Source: JBBQVS01 sp038211295
GTDB taxonomy: Bacteria > Chloroflexota > Ktedonobacteria > Ktedonobacterales > Ktedonobacteraceae
Reading direction: 5' to 3'
Assembly (NCBI GenBank): GCA_038211295.1
Contig: JBBQVS010000025.1
Location: 1 to 45,031, forward strand
Length of the DNA: 45,031 nt
A program made the position numbers and the translations under genes. This document shows positions 43,727 to 45,031 of this stretch, in pieces. Within the stretch, counting starts at the first letter, position 1, and each line of letters opens with the position of its first letter. Under the pieces are notes generated by a model, which saw nothing but the letters and a program-made list of their open reading frames with translations, searched no databases and was not told the DNA's origin.

Positions 43727-44566
43727 ATGGATAGCCGAATAATCACCATTACATCTGGAAAGGGCGGAGTTGGGAAGACGACAACAACCGCGAACCTCGG
43801 CACCGCCCTTGCGATGCAGGGGAAGAAGGTTGCGGTGGTAGATGCAGATATTGGTTTGCGTAACCTCGATGCGATACTCGGTCTGGAAAATCGGATTGTC
43901 TACGATCTGGTGGACGTAGTAGAGGGTCAGTGTCGTTTACGGCAGGCGTTGATTAAGGATCGCCGCACACCGAGCCTATTCCTGTTGCCAGCAGCACAGA
44001 CACGCGACAAAAACGCCGTCAATAGCGTGCAGATGGAGCAGCTTTGCCAGCAGCTGCGGCAAGAGTTCGACTTTGTACTGATCGACTCGCCGGCAGGCAT
44101 CGAGCAAGGGTTTCGTAATGCTATTGTGGGAGCGGATGAAATCGTGATTGTGGCGAATCCGGAAATGGCCTCAGTGCGTGACGCTGACCGTATTATCGGG
44201 CTTGTCGAGGCGGCGGGCAAAGCGGAGCCACGCCTTATTCTCAATCGACTGCGACCAGAGATGGTCAGGCGGGGCGACATGATGGATGTTGCGGACGTGT
44301 TGGAGGTGCTGGGCATTGGCCTGCTAGGCATCGTGCCAGAAGACGAAATGATTATCATCGCGACCAACAAAGGTGAACCCGCCGTGTACGACAAAAGTTC
44401 ACGAGCAGGACGCGCCTACCTGAGTGCCGCTCAACGTATTATGGGCGAAGAGGTTCCGCTTGAAGATATGGTAGAGTCCCCGTCACTTTTAGAACGCTTT
44501 CGCCGTATGCTCGGTTTTGGGCCTGCCATGCCTGACGAGAAGCGGCTTCGTTCGCAATCATCTTAA
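43727..44566 (+). CDS. minD: Septum site-determining ATPase MinD
   Basis: 279 residues. The deviant Walker A KGGVGKTTT is at about 11-19, Walker B/switch segments DADIGLRNLD and LIDSPAGIE follow, and the C-terminal amphipathic membrane helix (SLLERFRRMLGFG, about 255-267) is clear. ATG 43727 has GGAG eight bases upstream; the TTG at 43715 is not needed. MinD recruits MinC to the membrane and is released by MinE. Gene order minC-minD-minE is canonical. Confidence 0.97.
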   Translation: MDSRIITITSGKGGVGKTTTTANLGTALAMQGKKVAVVDADIGLRNLDAILGLENRIVYDLVDVVEGQCRLRQALIKDRRTPSLFLLPAAQTRDKNAVNSVQMEQLCQQLRQEFDFVLIDSPAGIEQGFRNAIVGADEIVIVANPEMASVRDADRIIGLVEAAGKAEPRLILNRLRPEMVRRGDMMDVADVLEVLGIGLLGIVPEDEMIIIATNKGEPAVYDKSSRAGRAYLSAAQRIMGEEVPLEDMVESPSLLERFRRMLGFGPAMPDEKRLRSQSS

Positions 44567-44584
44567 AGGAGGCAGAATAAAGGT

Positions 44585-44923
44585 ATGGGTGTTTTCGAGT
44601 TTATGGTCGGACGCAAGAAGCAGACCCCAGGAGAACTGGCAAAGGAACGCTTAAAAGTGGTGTTGGTGCATGACCGCCTCAAGGTGAACCCGGAAGTGTT
44701 AGAGATGATTAAATCTGAACTGCTCTTGGTTATTTCGCGTCGCCTGGATGTCGATGAGCAGAATATGCAGATCAGTCTCGCCCGTGAAAGCGGCTGGGAT
44801 ACCATTCAGGCGAACGTGCCAATCAAGCGTCAAAAGGTCTCATTCGAGTGGGACCCGCCATCCCATCCAAACGCGAACGACGGAGTAATGCGCGGCAAGA
44901 TACACCTAGAAGAAGATGAGTAA
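44585..44923 (+). CDS. minE: Cell division topological specificity factor MinE
   Basis: 112 residues. The N-terminal MinD-binding helix (FVGRKKQTPGELAKERLKVVLVHDR-like, about 8-30) and the C-terminal dimer domain (ELLLVISRRLDVDEQNMQISLARE) are both present. AAAGGAGG precedes the ATG by about ten bases. A C-terminal extension of some 20 residues is acidic and not conserved in the family as I know it. The gene is 18 bases after minD, in one operon. With MinE this bacterium is expected to use an oscillating Min system rather than DivIVA/MinJ alone. Confidence 0.95.
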   Translation: MGVFEFMVGRKKQTPGELAKERLKVVLVHDRLKVNPEVLEMIKSELLLVISRRLDVDEQNMQISLARESGWDTIQANVPIKRQKVSFEWDPPSHPNANDGVMRGKIHLEEDE

Positions 44924-44940
44924 AATGTAAGAAGCGAGAG

Positions 44941-45031
44941 CGTGGGGAGAGGGAGGAGCGTGGGGAGAGGGAGGAGCGTGGGGAGAGGGAGGAGCGTGGA
45001 GAGAGGGAGGAGCGTGGAGAGAGGGAGGAGC
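44941..45031. repeat. 18-bp purine-rich tandem repeat
   Basis: Five full head-to-tail copies of an 18-bp unit, starting CGTGG and ending GGAGGAG, fill 44941-45030 and run into the window edge. Copies 1-3 are identical; copies 4 and 5 (44995-45030) carry the same single G-to-A change at position 6. A further copy begins at 45031. The top strand is almost entirely purine. Confidence 0.9.

Noticed and set aside
44941..45031. CRISPR array
   Set aside because: The 18-bp units are directly adjacent, with no spacers, so this is a tandem repeat.

Overview
The window looks like chromosomal DNA from a spore- or filament-forming Chloroflexota bacterium, most plausibly class Ktedonobacteria. This is inferred, not searched. 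The basis is a moderate-GC genome rich in TnpB elements and XRE-TPR regulators, with MinCDE, a long SecA, inositol-3-phosphate synthase, PAPS-forming enzymes and a FliA/WhiG sigma factor but no flagellar genes. No rRNA, tRNA or CRISPR array was seen.

Region 1 (1-9385) is an accessory island, visibly more AT-rich than what follows. It opens with the 3' end of a TnpB gene. A divergent regulator pair (XRE repressor plus ImmA/IrrE-type metallopeptidase) faces a three-gene operon: a PD-(D/E)XK nuclease-like protein with a zinc knuckle, a DinG/XPD-type helicase with a cysteine cluster, and a PIWI-RE protein. This is the PIWI-RE class of prokaryotic Argonaute-related conflict systems. It appears to be switched by a zinc-protease-cleavable repressor through paired operators around a strong promoter. 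A large imperfect hairpin and a terminator close the island.

Region 2 (9386-19803) is mostly core: glmS with a recognisable glmS ribozyme in its leader, a PadR regulator, glutamine-dependent NAD synthetase and a small membrane protein. An intact IS200/IS605-type element follows (ribbon-helix-helix protein plus TnpB), which seems to have landed in the loop of a perfect palindrome. A collapsed second TnpB copy lies tail-to-tail with it. Next come a class A beta-lactamase-like hydrolase, an SH3-NlpC/P60 peptidase and a Y-family polymerase relative that has lost its catalytic carboxylates.

Region 3 (20129-28531) has a Clp N-domain-only protein, two poorly characterised proteins (one ending in a MshEN-like domain), a sugar-nucleotide epimerase, a SIS isomerase, three small ORFs facing an XRE-TPR regulator, and a double GNAT acetyltransferase.

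Region 4 (28634-34201) holds a likely surface-glycan or sulfation cluster: a heptose-kinase-like GHMP kinase, ATP sulfurylase, APS kinase and an AlkP-superfamily phosphodiesterase. A divergent inositol-3-phosphate synthase follows.

Region 5 (34266-45031) starts with csrA, a previously overlooked 53-residue FlgM-like anti-sigma gene and a FliA/WhiG sigma factor. Then come a DMT permease, a dienelactone hydrolase, a YcaQ-type DNA glycosylase, a SecA with an unusual insertion of about 190 residues, and minC-minD-minE. The window ends in an 18-bp tandem repeat. A family of purine-rich GGCATG palindromes is scattered through the intergenic spaces.
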